NCBI RefSeq assembly: GCF_040545925.1
Contig: NZ_JBEPMX010000002.1
Coordinates: 186,001-250,000 of the forward strand
Direction: 5' to 3'
Source: Alkalibacillus flavidus
Lineage (GTDB): Bacteria > Bacillota > Bacilli > Bacillales > Alkalibacillaceae
Length of the DNA: 64,000 bases
The notes under the pieces were generated by a model. The model had not been told where the DNA came from. It saw nothing but the letters and a program-made list of their open reading frames with translations, and did not search any database. Numbering within the stretch: position 1 is the stretch's first letter; each line of letters begins with the position of its first letter. Positions 8,993-18,108 of this stretch are shown in pieces. The position numbers and the translations under genes are program-made.

Positions 8993-10111
8993 TTATGATC
9001 TTTCTTCTAAATGAACAAATGTCTGCTTGTCTGGCCCAACATATTCAGCACGTGGGCGAATTAGGCGGTTATTTGAATATTGCTCAAGAATATGCGCTAA
9101 CCAACCTGACACACGACTCACTGCAAAGATTGGCGTGAACAAATCATGCTCAATACCTAAGCTGTGATAAACCGAAGCAGAGTAAAAGTCTACGTTAGCA
9201 GGTAAACCTTTTTCTTCTTTAATGAATTCTTCAATTTTGACAGACATGTTATACCATTTTGATTCGCCTGTTATGCTCGTTAATTGGCGAGACATGTCGC
9301 GTAAATGCTTCGCGCGTGGGTCACCATTTTCGTACACGCGGTGGCCCATACCCATAACTTTTTCTTTGTTGGCAAATTTTTCTTTGATGTATGGAATAGC
9401 GTTATCTTCTTCGCCAATTTCACTTAACATCTTCATAACACGCTCGTTCGCGCCACCGTGCAATGGTCCTTTTAGCGCACCAATTGCTGCTGTTACACCA
9501 GAATAAACATCTGATAATGTAGCGACACAGACACGTGATGTAAAGGTAGATGCATTAAGCTCATGGTCAGCATGAAGGACTAACGCTTTGTTAAATGCTT
9601 CAACTTCAATGTCTTCAGGTTCTTTACCATTTAACATGTATAGGAAGTTAGCAGCAAAGCTTAGCTCCTTCTTAGGAGAAACTGGCTCTTCGCCATTTCG
9701 GATGCGTCCGAAAGCTGTTACGATCGTTGAGATTTTAGCTTGTAAACGAAGTGCTTTTCGACGGTTTGCTTCTTCCGTCATTTCATCTGCTTCATTGTCA
9801 TATAATCCTAACATCGATACCGCTGTACGAACAGCTGCCATCGGATGGACGGATGATAAGTCATATGATTTCAAGTGATCGATAATTCCTTGAGGAACGG
9901 CCATTTCTTCAGCTAGTTCTGCTTTAAATGATGCTAATTCCTCTTCGTTCGGTAATTTAAGATTCCATAATAAATAAACCACTTCTTCGAAACTACAATT
10001 TTCTGTTAAATCATCGATATCATAACCGACGTATGTCAGTTTATCGTCGATGATTGAGCTTATTTGTGATTGTGTTGCGGTGATACCTTCAAGACCTTTA
10101 GTGCTAGACAT
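8993..10111 (-). CDS. citZ: Citrate synthase
   Basis: This 372-residue short-form citrate synthase condenses oxaloacetate and acetyl-CoA. The catalytic residues lie in GPLHGGANERV (His), GMGHRVYENGDPRAKH (His) and VDFYSASVY (Asp). Length matches the Gram-positive type II-like enzymes. AAGGAG is 9 nt before the ATG. It is the promoter-proximal gene of citZ-icd-mdh; a good sigma-A promoter lies 90 nt upstream, with an imperfect dyad in the leader. In B. subtilis this promoter is under CcpC and CcpA control; I did not find a convincing site for either here. Confidence 0.96.
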   Translation of the reverse strand: MSSTKGLEGITATQSQISSIIDDKLTYVGYDIDDLTENCSFEEVVYLLWNLKLPNEEELASFKAELAEEMAVPQGIIDHLKSYDLSSVHPMAAVRTAVSMLGLYDNEADEMTEEANRRKALRLQAKISTIVTAFGRIRNGEEPVSPKKELSFAANFLYMLNGKEPEDIEVEAFNKALVLHADHELNASTFTSRVCVATLSDVYSGVTAAIGALKGPLHGGANERVMKMLSEIGEEDNAIPYIKEKFANKEKVMGMGHRVYENGDPRAKHLRDMSRQLTSITGESKWYNMSVKIEEFIKEEKGLPANVDFYSASVYHSLGIEHDLFTPIFAVSRVSGWLAHILEQYSNNRLIRPRAEYVGPDKQTFVHLEERS

Positions 10112-10147
10112 AGAATCTCTCCTTCTTTAAAGAATAATGAAACAAAT

Positions 10148-10165
10148 GGTGTGTATGTATACACC
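10148..10165. promoter_or_regulatory. Imperfect dyad in the citZ leader
   Basis: GGTGTGTATGTATACACC is an 18-bp imperfect palindrome, 7 of 9 positions symmetric. It lies between the putative transcription start and the citZ ribosome binding site. It is a possible operator or roadblock site, but no regulator can be named from the sequence. Confidence 0.35.
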
Positions 10166-10202
10166 TCAATTTACAAAGCTATGCTAATACATCCCAATCA
10201 CC

Positions 10203-10231
10203 ATTATAAACAAAATTGTTTCGAAGTGAAA
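10203..10231 (-). promoter_or_regulatory. Sigma-A promoter of citZ
   Basis: On the minus strand TTTCAC (plus 10226-10231), a 17-nt spacer and a perfect TATAAT (plus 10203-10208) give a start near 10196 and a leader of about 85 nt. Confidence 0.6.
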
Positions 10232-10323
10232 CTATTAACTATACAAATTTCATAATAATTAGGTATAGTGCATAACTGTTATTATATATTCCCGTGTTGT
10301 GTATGTTTAAACACAGAATCATC

Positions 10324-10797
10324 TTATGAAACAAGCTTTAATATACCATCCACACCTTGCATGACGAGGTAGGCAATTCCAGCACCGATTAGTGGACCGA
10401 CCGCAACGCCTTGTAGAAATACAACACCTAATATTGTTCCTAATACGAGCGCAGCCGTTAGATGAGGCTCATTAGCCATCAAATCTAAGCCGTCACGCGC
10501 CACATAAGCGACAAATGCCCCAGCAGCAATAGCAATCCAGGCATAATACGATTTGATACTTTGATAGAGCTCCGAAAAGCCTATTTCCCCTGTTGCAATC
10601 GGAACTAACACAGCTACTGTGATCACCACAACGCCGATAAAAATTCCTTTCGATTCTACAAAAGGCAACACACGATCTTCAAGGTTAAATAGTTTCACGC
10701 CTAATAATATATACACCGCAATTAATATCGGTTGGTTTTTTGCAATAAAGCCTAATGCAAGTAATATTAATAAAAATATTGTTGATGATGAAAACAC
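10324..10797 (-). CDS. ytwI: DUF441 membrane protein (YtwI family)
   Basis: This small integral membrane protein of 157 residues has four or five hydrophobic segments, including a glycine-rich C-terminal one (AVGPLIGAGIAYLVMQG). It matches the DUF441/YtwI family, which sits just upstream of citZ in B. subtilis too; no function is known. The start is a GTG at 10797 giving MFSSSTIFLLILLALGF, with only a weak AAAGG ribosome binding site about 12 nt upstream. No better start exists in frame. Confidence 0.85.
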   Translation of the reverse strand: MFSSSTIFLLILLALGFIAKNQPILIAVYILLGVKLFNLEDRVLPFVESKGIFIGVVVITVAVLVPIATGEIGFSELYQSIKSYYAWIAIAAGAFVAYVARDGLDLMANEPHLTAALVLGTILGVVFLQGVAVGPLIGAGIAYLVMQGVDGILKLVS

Positions 10798-10883
10798 GAT
10801 GCATACCGCCTTTGTTTAAAATCTATACCTTTTATTGTAGGCTTCTTTCACGACATCCGCAAATAACGACTGATTAAAACACA

Positions 10884-10920
10884 AAAAAAGAAGGAGAGAT
10901 TATTACTCCCCCTTCTTTTA
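10884..10920 (-). terminator. Terminator after fxsA
   Basis: On the minus strand the stem pairs AAAGAAGGGGGAG with CTCTCCTTCTTT, with a U-rich 3' flank (TTTTTTTG). The stop codon of fxsA lies at its edge. It separates the pyk-fxsA side from ytwI. Confidence 0.75.
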
Positions 10921-11310
10921 TCGCCGTATCACTTTCACGGTTCCTTTCTTGATCATCGCGTAAACTAACGCCTGTCCCCAACGTTTAAACGGGCTTCTTG
11001 TTGCAGGAATAAGCAAGATAAACCCGAATAAATCGGTTAAGAAACCGGGCGTAAACAAGACGACAGCCCCAACTAATATGGCAATACCATCAAAAATTTC
11101 TTCAGTTGGTGCGCGCCCGTAAGTCATTTCCCGCCTAGCTCGCATCAATGTCTCAGTGCCTTGGTACTTCGCTAACCACGCCCCTAAAAGGCCCGTTAAA
11201 ATAATACCAAACAAGACAAACCAAACATTAAGTAAGTTGCCGAGCCAAACAAATAACGCAATTTCTATCGCCGATACGACGACGATAAGAACAAAAAGTA
11301 TACGAAACAT
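10918..11310 (-). CDS. fxsA: FxsA family membrane protein
   Basis: The 130-residue protein has two N-terminal TM segments (RILFVLIVVVSAIEIALFVW; WFVLFGIILTGLLGAWLAKY), a conserved cytosolic loop with TLMRARREM, and a further pair of helices around the family hallmark FTPGFLTDLFGFILLIP. This is the FxsA (suppressor of F exclusion of phage T7) family, YtzA in B. subtilis, always near pyk in this group. The molecular role is unknown. It follows pyk by 27 bp on the same strand. Confidence 0.9.
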   Translation of the reverse strand: MFRILFVLIVVVSAIEIALFVWLGNLLNVWFVLFGIILTGLLGAWLAKYQGTETLMRARREMTYGRAPTEEIFDGIAILVGAVVLFTPGFLTDLFGFILLIPATRSPFKRWGQALVYAMIKKGTVKVIRR

Positions 11311-11337
11311 ATCGCGATGCTCCTTTCGAGCAGTCGG

Positions 11338-13098
11338 TTATAAGACTGTTGTGCGACCTTGATAGACATTACCGTTTGTTGGATCAAGTGTGATTTCTTC
11401 ACTTTCCTCAATAAGATTCGTCGCATCACTAGCTCCAACAATAACTGGGATATTGACGTTCAAACCGACGACTGCTGCGTGACTCGTTAAGCCGCCTTCT
11501 TCAGTAATCACACCGTTAGAACGCTCAATGTATGGCATCATATCTTTATCAGTACCACGAGTCACAATAATATCACCATCATTAAATGATTGTTCTAATT
11601 GTTCTTTCGTATTGGCAATAACAGCTTTACCTGCCGCCCCTACTTTACCAATACCTTGTCCTTTAACGACGATATTACCGACAACATGAACCTTAATTAA
11701 GTTTGTTGTACCACTTTCGCCGACTGGAACACCTGCTGTAATAACGATTCGATCGCCATTACTAAACAATTCAGATTCAAGGCCTTTTTCAACGGCTAGA
11801 GCAAGCATCTCATCGGTCGAATCAACAGCTTGTCCGTGTAAAGCGTGAACACCCCAAACGAGACTAAGTTGACGGCTGACATGTTCTTTAGATGTTACTG
11901 CAACGATGTTCGCTTTCGGACGATATTTTGACACATTACGTGCTGTATTTCCGCTTTCGGTCGGTGTGACGATCGCCTCTACTTTTAAGTCTTCTGCTAA
12001 ATTCGCAACAGAATGACTAATAGCATCCGTAATCGTCGTATCTAACCGTTCGACATACGCACCCATCGCGATAATTTTATCGGCCGAGTTCTCTGAATAC
12101 GTCGCAATATTATACATCGTTTCAACTGCTTCAACCGGATAATCACCTGCTGCTGTTTCACCAGATAACATAATCGCGTCTGTTCCATCGAAAATTGCGT
12201 TCGCCACGTCACTTGCTTCGGCGCGCGTTGGACGTGGATTGCGTTGCATCGAGTCCAACATTTGCGTTGCAGTAATAACTGGCTTACCTACGACATTGCA
12301 TTGTTCGATTAAGTTTTTCTGTACGAGTGGCACTTCTTCAGCTGGAATTTCAACACCTAAATCCCCGCGTGCAACCATAATACCGTCACTGACGTTAATG
12401 ATTTGTTCAATATTATCTACACCTTCGCGGTTTTCAATTTTCGGGATAATTTTAATATGTTCAGCTTGGTGCTCTTCTAACAATTCACGAATTTCTAAGA
12501 CATCAGATGGACGTCTTACAAATGATGCCGCAATAAAGTCAATATCTTGCTCGATACCGAAAATAATATCATTAGCATCTTTTTCAGTGATTCCAGGTAA
12601 GTTCACACTAACATTAGGTACGTTTACACCTTTTTTATCTTTGATCATACCTGTATTCATCACTTTTGTTTCGATCTCATTGTTTTCGTGGTCAATCGAC
12701 ATAATATCTAGCCCGATTAAACCATCATCGAGTAGGATTTTCCCACCAGGTTCTACATCATTGATTAAACCAGGATAATTAACAGAAAAACGCTCAGCCG
12801 TTCCTTCGACATCGTCCATTGCGATATAGACTGTTGACCCTTTTACAAGTTCAACTTCATCTTCTTTAAACGTCCCTGTACGAATTTCAGGTCCTTTCGT
12901 GTCTAATAAAATACCGACTGTCGCTCCGCATTCATTAGCTGCTTCACGAATGTTTTCAATACGTGCACGATGTTCGTCATAATCACCGTGAGAAAAATTA
13001 AGTCTCGCCACATTCATACCTGCATTAATCAGTTGTTTTAACGTCTCAACCGATTCTGATGCCGGTCCAATCGTACTCACAATTTTCGTTTTCTTCAT
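11338..13098 (-). CDS. pyk: Pyruvate kinase with C-terminal PEP-utiliser-like domain
   Basis: This 586-residue enzyme converts PEP and ADP to pyruvate and ATP at the end of glycolysis. The active site is visible in ARLNFSHGDYDEH, the metal and PEP region (IIPKIENREGV, MVARGDLGVE) and MLDSMQRNPRPTRAEASDVANAIFDGTD (quoted in parts). The extra C-terminal domain from about residue 475 carries GGLTSHAAVVG, like the phosphohistidine domain of PEP-utilising enzymes. That extension is typical of Bacillus pyruvate kinases. AGGAGG precedes the ATG by 10 nt. It follows pfkA by 30 bp, forming the usual pfkA-pyk operon. Confidence 0.96.
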   Translation of the reverse strand: MKKTKIVSTIGPASESVETLKQLINAGMNVARLNFSHGDYDEHRARIENIREAANECGATVGILLDTKGPEIRTGTFKEDEVELVKGSTVYIAMDDVEGTAERFSVNYPGLINDVEPGGKILLDDGLIGLDIMSIDHENNEIETKVMNTGMIKDKKGVNVPNVSVNLPGITEKDANDIIFGIEQDIDFIAASFVRRPSDVLEIRELLEEHQAEHIKIIPKIENREGVDNIEQIINVSDGIMVARGDLGVEIPAEEVPLVQKNLIEQCNVVGKPVITATQMLDSMQRNPRPTRAEASDVANAIFDGTDAIMLSGETAAGDYPVEAVETMYNIATYSENSADKIIAMGAYVERLDTTITDAISHSVANLAEDLKVEAIVTPTESGNTARNVSKYRPKANIVAVTSKEHVSRQLSLVWGVHALHGQAVDSTDEMLALAVEKGLESELFSNGDRIVITAGVPVGESGTTNLIKVHVVGNIVVKGQGIGKVGAAGKAVIANTKEQLEQSFNDGDIIVTRGTDKDMMPYIERSNGVITEEGGLTSHAAVVGLNVNIPVIVGASDATNLIEESEEITLDPTNGNVYQGRTTVL

Positions 13099-13128
13099 AA
13101 CTTTATGTCCTCCTACTTAAAAGCTAAA

Positions 13129-14088
13129 TTAAATGGATAAGCGATTCGATAATGCGTATAAATCTTGGTCAATTTCATGTTTTTTGTTTAACACATTCAT
13201 AATATCATCATGGACTAATTGGTTGTTTTCGATGCCAACCATTCGTCCTGCTTGACCATCTTTCAATAAATCGACTGCATAAGCGGCTAATCGACTAGCT
13301 AAAACTCGATCATTAGCAGTCGGGGATCCACCACGTTGTGTATGTCCTAAGACGGTCACACGTGTCGATAACTCTAAATGTTCTTGGATGTAGTTGGCAT
13401 AATCAACAGCACTACCTACACCTTCTGCAACCATGATAATGCTGTGACGTTTACCACGTTCATGGCCTCGTTTAACTTTTTCAAGAACGGCATCTATGCT
13501 CGTATCACGCTCTGGCACTAGAATACTTTCAGCACCGGCTGCTAATCCTGCCCAAAGCGCTAGGTCACCAGCATCTCGACCCATGACTTCAATCGCATAA
13601 ATTCGTTCGTGCGACGTGGCGGTATCACGAATTTTGTCCACCGCTTCAATCACCGTGTTCAAGGCCGTATCAAAGCCGATCGTAAAATCAGTACCTGGAA
13701 TATCGTTGTCAATTGTTCCTGGTACACCAATGCACGGAAAGCCTTGTTCAGACAGTTTCGTTGCGCCACGGAATGATCCGTCACCACCAATCACAACTAG
13801 TCCATCTATACCAAATGCTCTCATTTGATCAATGGCTTTTTGTTGTCCTTCAGGTGTTTTAAACTCTTCAGAGCGTGATGAATATAAGACCGTTCCACCT
13901 CTTTGAATAATATCACCGACTGACCCGATTGTTAACTCTTCAATATTACCATTAATCAACCCTTGATAGCCATAATAAATACCGTATACCTTTATATCAT
14001 AGTAAACACAGCTCCGAACAACTGAACGAATAGCTGCATTCATACCTGGAGCGTCACCGCCACTCGTTAATACACCGATTGCTTTCAT
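13129..14088 (-). CDS. pfkA: ATP-dependent 6-phosphofructokinase
   Basis: The 319-residue PfkA phosphorylates fructose 6-phosphate. ATP-binding GVLTSGGDAPGMNAA, the catalytic loop GTIDNDIPGTD (with the catalytic Asp), the MGRDAG loop and GHTQRGG are present. The ATG at 14088 has AGAGGTGG about 6 nt upstream and gives the exact B. subtilis length; the longer frame starting at 14127 is unlikely. It is the first gene of pfkA-pyk, separated from accA by a terminator. A perfect TATAAT lies in the gap without a good -35. Confidence 0.96.
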   Translation of the reverse strand: MKAIGVLTSGGDAPGMNAAIRSVVRSCVYYDIKVYGIYYGYQGLINGNIEELTIGSVGDIIQRGGTVLYSSRSEEFKTPEGQQKAIDQMRAFGIDGLVVIGGDGSFRGATKLSEQGFPCIGVPGTIDNDIPGTDFTIGFDTALNTVIEAVDKIRDTATSHERIYAIEVMGRDAGDLALWAGLAAGAESILVPERDTSIDAVLEKVKRGHERGKRHSIIMVAEGVGSAVDYANYIQEHLELSTRVTVLGHTQRGGSPTANDRVLASRLAAYAVDLLKDGQAGRMVGIENNQLVHDDIMNVLNKKHEIDQDLYALSNRLSI

Positions 14089-14210
14089 TAGATCCACCTC
14101 TTTACTACATTCAATTGTACTATTCATTTTAAATTATAACGTGACAAAATGCTATGTATATACCAAAAAGCTCGCGATTCTCGCTACATAATGTTGCAAA
14201 ATGAAATAAA

Positions 14211-14234
14211 AAGGGAGCTGAATAACAGCCCCTT
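14211..14234 (-). terminator. Terminator after accA
   Basis: On the minus strand AAGGGGCTG-TTATT-CAGCTCCCTT forms a 9-10-bp stem followed by TTTTATTTC. It starts within the accA stop codon and separates accDA from pfkA-pyk. Confidence 0.8.
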
Positions 14235-15198
14235 AAGTTTGAACAACAGACGCAACAGCGCCGATTTGTTTATATTTTTCCCAACGCTTCTCTAACAATT
14301 GGTCTTGCGATAAAGCATTGAGTGTCGATAATTCCGTTTCTAAGTGATTCGAAATCCAGTCAGCTTGTTGCTCTAAATCTCTGTGTGCACCGCCTTGAAT
14401 TTCATCAATAACATCATCAATAATGCCTAAATCTTTTAAGTCATACGACGTAATGCGCATTTTTTCAGCTGCTTGTTGAGCTAAATTCGAATCTTTCCAT
14501 AGTAAAGCCGCAGCGCCTTCAGGTGAAATGACAGAGTATGTGGCATTCTCTAGCATAAATAAACGATCACCTACACTGATACCTAAAGCACCACCACTAC
14601 CGCCTTCACCAATGACGATACAAATAACCGGAACTGTTAATCCTGCCATCTCTCGCAGATTTCGTGCAATCGCTTCACTTTGACCACGTTCTTCTGCAGC
14701 TTTACCAGGATAAGCGCCTTTTGTATCGATGAACGTCACAATTGGACGATTAAACTTCTCAGCTTGTTTCATTAAGCGTAAGGCTTTGCGATACCCTTCA
14801 GGATGTGGCATACCGAAATTGCGTCGCAAATTATCTTTAGTATCTTTTCCGCGTTGATGACCGATAACTGTAACAGGTTGACCATTGAATTTAGCGATAC
14901 CACCGACAATCGCTTCATCATCACCATATGAACGGTCCCCGTGCATTTCAAGGAAATCGGTGAACACTTGATTAATGTAATCGAGTGTTGTCGGGCGTTC
15001 TGCATGACGCGCCATTTGCACTCGATCCCACGGCGTCATATTGCCATACACTTCTTTTTCTAATTGTTCTAGACGGTTTTCTAGCGTTTCAATTTCGCCA
15101 CTTAAATCGACGTCACTCTCACTCGTGAAGCTTTTTAATTCAGCAATCTTTTCGCGCAACTCGACGACAGGTTTTTCGAATGGTAATGCATGCTTCAT
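14233..15198 (-). CDS. accA: Acetyl-CoA carboxylase carboxyltransferase subunit alpha
   Basis: This 321-residue subunit pairs with AccD to transfer carboxyl from biotin to acetyl-CoA, making malonyl-CoA for fatty-acid synthesis. An N-terminal helical region is followed by the crotonase-like fold with GHQRGKDTKDNLRRNFGMPHPEGYRK (shown in part), FIDTKGAYPG and GEGGSGGALG. The ATG overlaps the accD stop (ATGA), which means translational coupling and equal stoichiometry. Length is normal for the family. Confidence 0.96.
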   Translation of the reverse strand: MKHALPFEKPVVELREKIAELKSFTSESDVDLSGEIETLENRLEQLEKEVYGNMTPWDRVQMARHAERPTTLDYINQVFTDFLEMHGDRSYGDDEAIVGGIAKFNGQPVTVIGHQRGKDTKDNLRRNFGMPHPEGYRKALRLMKQAEKFNRPIVTFIDTKGAYPGKAAEERGQSEAIARNLREMAGLTVPVICIVIGEGGSGGALGISVGDRLFMLENATYSVISPEGAAALLWKDSNLAQQAAEKMRITSYDLKDLGIIDDVIDEIQGGAHRDLEQQADWISNHLETELSTLNALSQDQLLEKRWEKYKQIGAVASVVQT

Positions 15199-16055
15199 GC
15201 TTGGCCACCTCCCATTTGGTGGATATCGAGGATCGTTGTAATCGTTTCTTTCATTTCATGTCTTGGCACAACGCGATCAAGTTGTCCATGTTTAAATAAA
15301 AATTCAGCCGTTTGAAAATCATCTGGTAGCTTTTCGCGAATCGTTTGTTCAATAATACGACGGCCTGCGAAACCAATCAATGCTTCTGGCTCTGCGAAAT
15401 TATAATCACCTAACGAAGCAAAACTAGCTGACACACCACCTGTTGTTGGGTTTGTCATGTATGAGATAAACAGGCCACCTGATCGATCAAACCGTTCTAA
15501 CGCCACGGATGTTTTCGTCATTTGCATTAAACTGAGAACGCCTTCTTGCATTCTTGCACCACCCGATGCCGTGAATAAAATAAATGGTAAGCCTTGTTCG
15601 TTCGCCTTCTCAATGGCTCTTGCTATTTTTTCACCAACGACAGAGCCCATACTCCCCATACGGAATCGAGCATCCATCACACCAATGGCGGTTGGTAACC
15701 CGTTAATCGTGCCACGTCCGGTGACGACAGCTTCATTAATTCCTGTTTTCTTCTGATCTTTCTCGACTTTCTCTAAATAATCCGGAAATTCTAATGGATT
15801 TTCAGAGGTTAAATCAGCATCCCATTCCTCGAACGATCCATCGTCAAATAATGTATCAATTCGCTCTGGGGCTGACATTTGATGATGGTGCTGACAATTT
15901 GGACACGTAAGTAAATTCTTTTCTATTTCTTTTCGGTAAAATATTTTCCGACAAGACGGACACTTAATCATTAACCCCTCAGGCAAATCTTCATGCTCTT
16001 CCTGTTTTGATACCGTCGCGTATTTACGCTTACGGTTGAACATGTCTTTTAACAA
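15195..16055 (-). CDS. accD: Acetyl-CoA carboxylase carboxyltransferase subunit beta
   Basis: The 286-residue AccD has an N-terminal four-Cys zinc ribbon (CPSC at about 33-36 and CPNC at about 52-55), then the carboxyltransferase fold with GSMGSVVGEKIARA, SGGARMQEG and MTNPTTGGVSASFA. The start is a TTG at 16055 with AGGAGG 7 nt upstream, giving MLKDMFNRKRKYA, which aligns with other Bacillus AccD proteins. A FadR-like regulator gene lies just upstream on the same strand, so control by an acyl-CoA-type ligand is possible but not shown. Confidence 0.96.
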   Translation of the reverse strand: MLKDMFNRKRKYATVSKQEEHEDLPEGLMIKCPSCRKIFYRKEIEKNLLTCPNCQHHHQMSAPERIDTLFDDGSFEEWDADLTSENPLEFPDYLEKVEKDQKKTGINEAVVTGRGTINGLPTAIGVMDARFRMGSMGSVVGEKIARAIEKANEQGLPFILFTASGGARMQEGVLSLMQMTKTSVALERFDRSGGLFISYMTNPTTGGVSASFASLGDYNFAEPEALIGFAGRRIIEQTIREKLPDDFQTAEFLFKHGQLDRVVPRHEMKETITTILDIHQMGGGQA

Positions 16056-16126
16056 GCTGATTCCTCCTTTTACCCGGACACTTAACTTTAGTTTACATCA
16101 ATGTCATTGCAAAACTTGTCATATAT

Positions 16127-16735
16127 TCATTCAGTAGAGTCGTACATCATCATGTGGTAGTTCAATGCTTTATCAAATTGACGGTTTATAAAAGCTTTCA
16201 AAAATGGCTGAATGGTTAACTGATTAGACCTTTGTTGATCTATCGTTTGATTAAAACTCACCACTAAATGCCATATTTTTAATAGCAATTGATTCCCTAA
16301 TAGATTGAATAATTGGATAAAAATCGTCGTATGCACCGCTTCATGATCTGAAACCATTTGTTCTATCGATGTTAACTCTAAAGATTCCTTTTGACTAAGT
16401 TCTCGTAAACATAGCTGTTCAAGCATAAACTGAACGTCTGTTAGTTCATCTTTTGTGTTCGCTTCTGTCAACACAAATGTCGATAGCAGTTCTACCGACT
16501 GATACGGTTTGTAGGTGCGCAGAAATGTCCCTTCACCATGTCGTGTTTCAATCAATCCTAATAATTCAATCGCACGCAACGCTTCTCGAATCGACGAGCG
16601 ACTAGCATTTAATTGCTCAGATAGTTCACGTTCTGAAGGAATTCGATCACCATCTTGCAACTGACGGTCTTCAATATAGCGTCGAATTTCATTTAATACT
16701 TCTTGATAGACCTTCATTTTGGATTGGTTCGACAT
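16127..16735 (-). CDS. GntR/FadR-family transcriptional regulator
   Basis: The 202-residue protein has an N-terminal GntR winged helix (LQDGDRIPSERELSEQLNASRSSIREALRAIE is the hallmark; only the start of the helix region is quoted here) followed by GLIETRHGEGTFL. A short all-helical C-terminal domain of the FCD type follows, with conserved His residues near DHEAVH and in LNYHMMMY. At about 200 residues it is shorter than the usual 230-240. I take the ATG at 16735 (GAGGTG 6 nt upstream) rather than the GTG before it. It lies between malic enzyme and accD on the same strand, so it may control fatty-acid synthesis or malate use. The ligand is unknown. Confidence 0.8.
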   Translation of the reverse strand: MSNQSKMKVYQEVLNEIRRYIEDRQLQDGDRIPSERELSEQLNASRSSIREALRAIELLGLIETRHGEGTFLRTYKPYQSVELLSTFVLTEANTKDELTDVQFMLEQLCLRELSQKESLELTSIEQMVSDHEAVHTTIFIQLFNLLGNQLLLKIWHLVVSFNQTIDQQRSNQLTIQPFLKAFINRQFDKALNYHMMMYDSTE

Positions 16736-16764
16736 ATGGCACACCTCAAACGCGTTGTTTCCAC

Positions 16765-17994
16765 TTAGTTAATACTTGTTAATTCTTCTGTCTTTCGAAC
16801 AACATCATCAGGGTCAACATCGACACGGGCAACACCTGATTCCATAGCCGCTCTGGCGACCGCACCTGCGACTGCTGGTGCAACACGCGAATCAAACGGC
16901 TCAGGAATGACGTAATCAGGTGACAATTTATCACCGACTAAGTCAGCAATCGCTTCAGCCGCTGCGACTTTCATTCGTTCATTAATACGTGTTGCTCTTA
17001 CATCTAAGGCTCCACGGAAAATGCCAGGAAAAGCTAATACGTTATTAACTTGGTTCGGAAAATCGGATCGCCCTGTCCCAATCACTTTAGCGCCTGCCTC
17101 TTTCGCATCTTTAGGCAAAATTTCAGGATCTGGATTGGCCATAGCAAAGATAATTGGATTGTCATTCATTGATTCGACCATCTCTTGAGACAGTAATCCA
17201 CCAACTGACACCCCAATAAACACATCAGCACCTTCCATCACTTCTTCTAAAGAACCCGCTTGTTTATCTTTGTTCGTAAACTTAGCAACTTCGTCTTTAA
17301 CATCATTCATCCCTTCCGTTCGGCCATCATAAATAGCACCACGTGAATCACACATAATCATGTCACGGACACCGAAGTTATAAAGCAATTTAATAATCGC
17401 AATACCTGCTGCCCCTGCACCGTTTGCAACGACTTTGATGTCAGAGAATGATTTACCAGACAATTTCAACGCATTAATGAGGCCAGCTGCTGTCACAATC
17501 GCTGTTCCGTGTTGATCATCGTGAAAAATCGGAATGTTGGTTTCTTTCTTTAGACGTTCTTCAATGATAAAACAATTGGGTGCTGCAATATCTTCTAAAT
17601 TAATGCCACCGAATGTTGGTTCCATTAATTTCACGGTTTGAACAAATTCATCAATGTTTTCTGTATTTAATGCAATGGGAAATGAATCGACACCAGCAAA
17701 TCCTTTGAATAGTGCTGATTTGCCTTCCATCACTGGAATAGATGCATCAGCCCCAATATTACCTAGTCCTAATACAGCTGAACCATTTGTGACGACGCCG
17801 ACCATATTCCCTTTCATTGTGTAATCAAACACGGCTTCTTTATTGTCATATATCGCTTTACAAGGCTCTGCTACGCCTGGTGAATATGCTAAACTTAAAT
17901 CTCTCGCATTTCGAATCGGGACTTTCGAATGCGTTGCAAGTTTCCCTTGGTTTGCTTTATGCATTTGAAGTGCTTCTGCTTTTATGTTCGCCAC
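16765..17994 (-). CDS. ytsJ: NADP-dependent malic enzyme (YtsJ/MalS type)
   Basis: This 409-residue enzyme decarboxylates malate to pyruvate. It shows the malic domain (LAYSPGVAEPC, GNMVGVVTNGSAVLGLGNIG in part), metal-binding IFHDDQHGTAIV and the dinucleotide loop VVANGAGAAGIAI. It is the short single-domain form without a phosphotransacetylase tail. The start is a GTG with AAGGAG 8 nt upstream. B. subtilis YtsJ, the main NADP malic enzyme that balances NADPH, holds the same place between dnaE and accD. Confidence 0.93.
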   Translation of the reverse strand: MANIKAEALQMHKANQGKLATHSKVPIRNARDLSLAYSPGVAEPCKAIYDNKEAVFDYTMKGNMVGVVTNGSAVLGLGNIGADASIPVMEGKSALFKGFAGVDSFPIALNTENIDEFVQTVKLMEPTFGGINLEDIAAPNCFIIEERLKKETNIPIFHDDQHGTAIVTAAGLINALKLSGKSFSDIKVVANGAGAAGIAIIKLLYNFGVRDMIMCDSRGAIYDGRTEGMNDVKDEVAKFTNKDKQAGSLEEVMEGADVFIGVSVGGLLSQEMVESMNDNPIIFAMANPDPEILPKDAKEAGAKVIGTGRSDFPNQVNNVLAFPGIFRGALDVRATRINERMKVAAAEAIADLVGDKLSPDYVIPEPFDSRVAPAVAGAVARAAMESGVARVDVDPDDVVRKTEELTSIN

Positions 17995-18069
17995 TTATAC
18001 CGCTCCTTTTTCATAATGGTCTGACCACTAACGCAATTAATTATAACAAATTACCAATGCATGTAAAGT

Positions 18070-18108
18070 CGTAAACGTGACGCTTACGGATAAGCGTCAT
18101 TGTTTACG
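18070..18108 (-). terminator. Long hairpin at the end of dnaE
   Basis: CGTAAAC..TGACGCTTA (18070-18086) pairs with TAAGCGTCA..GTTTACG (18091-18108), making a stem of 16 bp with a small internal loop. The dnaE stop codon lies inside it. The 3' flank on the minus strand (ACTTTACATG) is not a real U-tract, so it may act as an RNA-stabilising or processing stem rather than a true terminator. Confidence 0.5.

Noticed and set aside
12239..12778. Open frame of 179 codons on the plus strand inside pyk
   Set aside because: It lies fully antisense to a strongly conserved pyruvate kinase sequence, has Ser/Ile/Thr-rich composition from reversed codons, and lacks a ribosome binding site.
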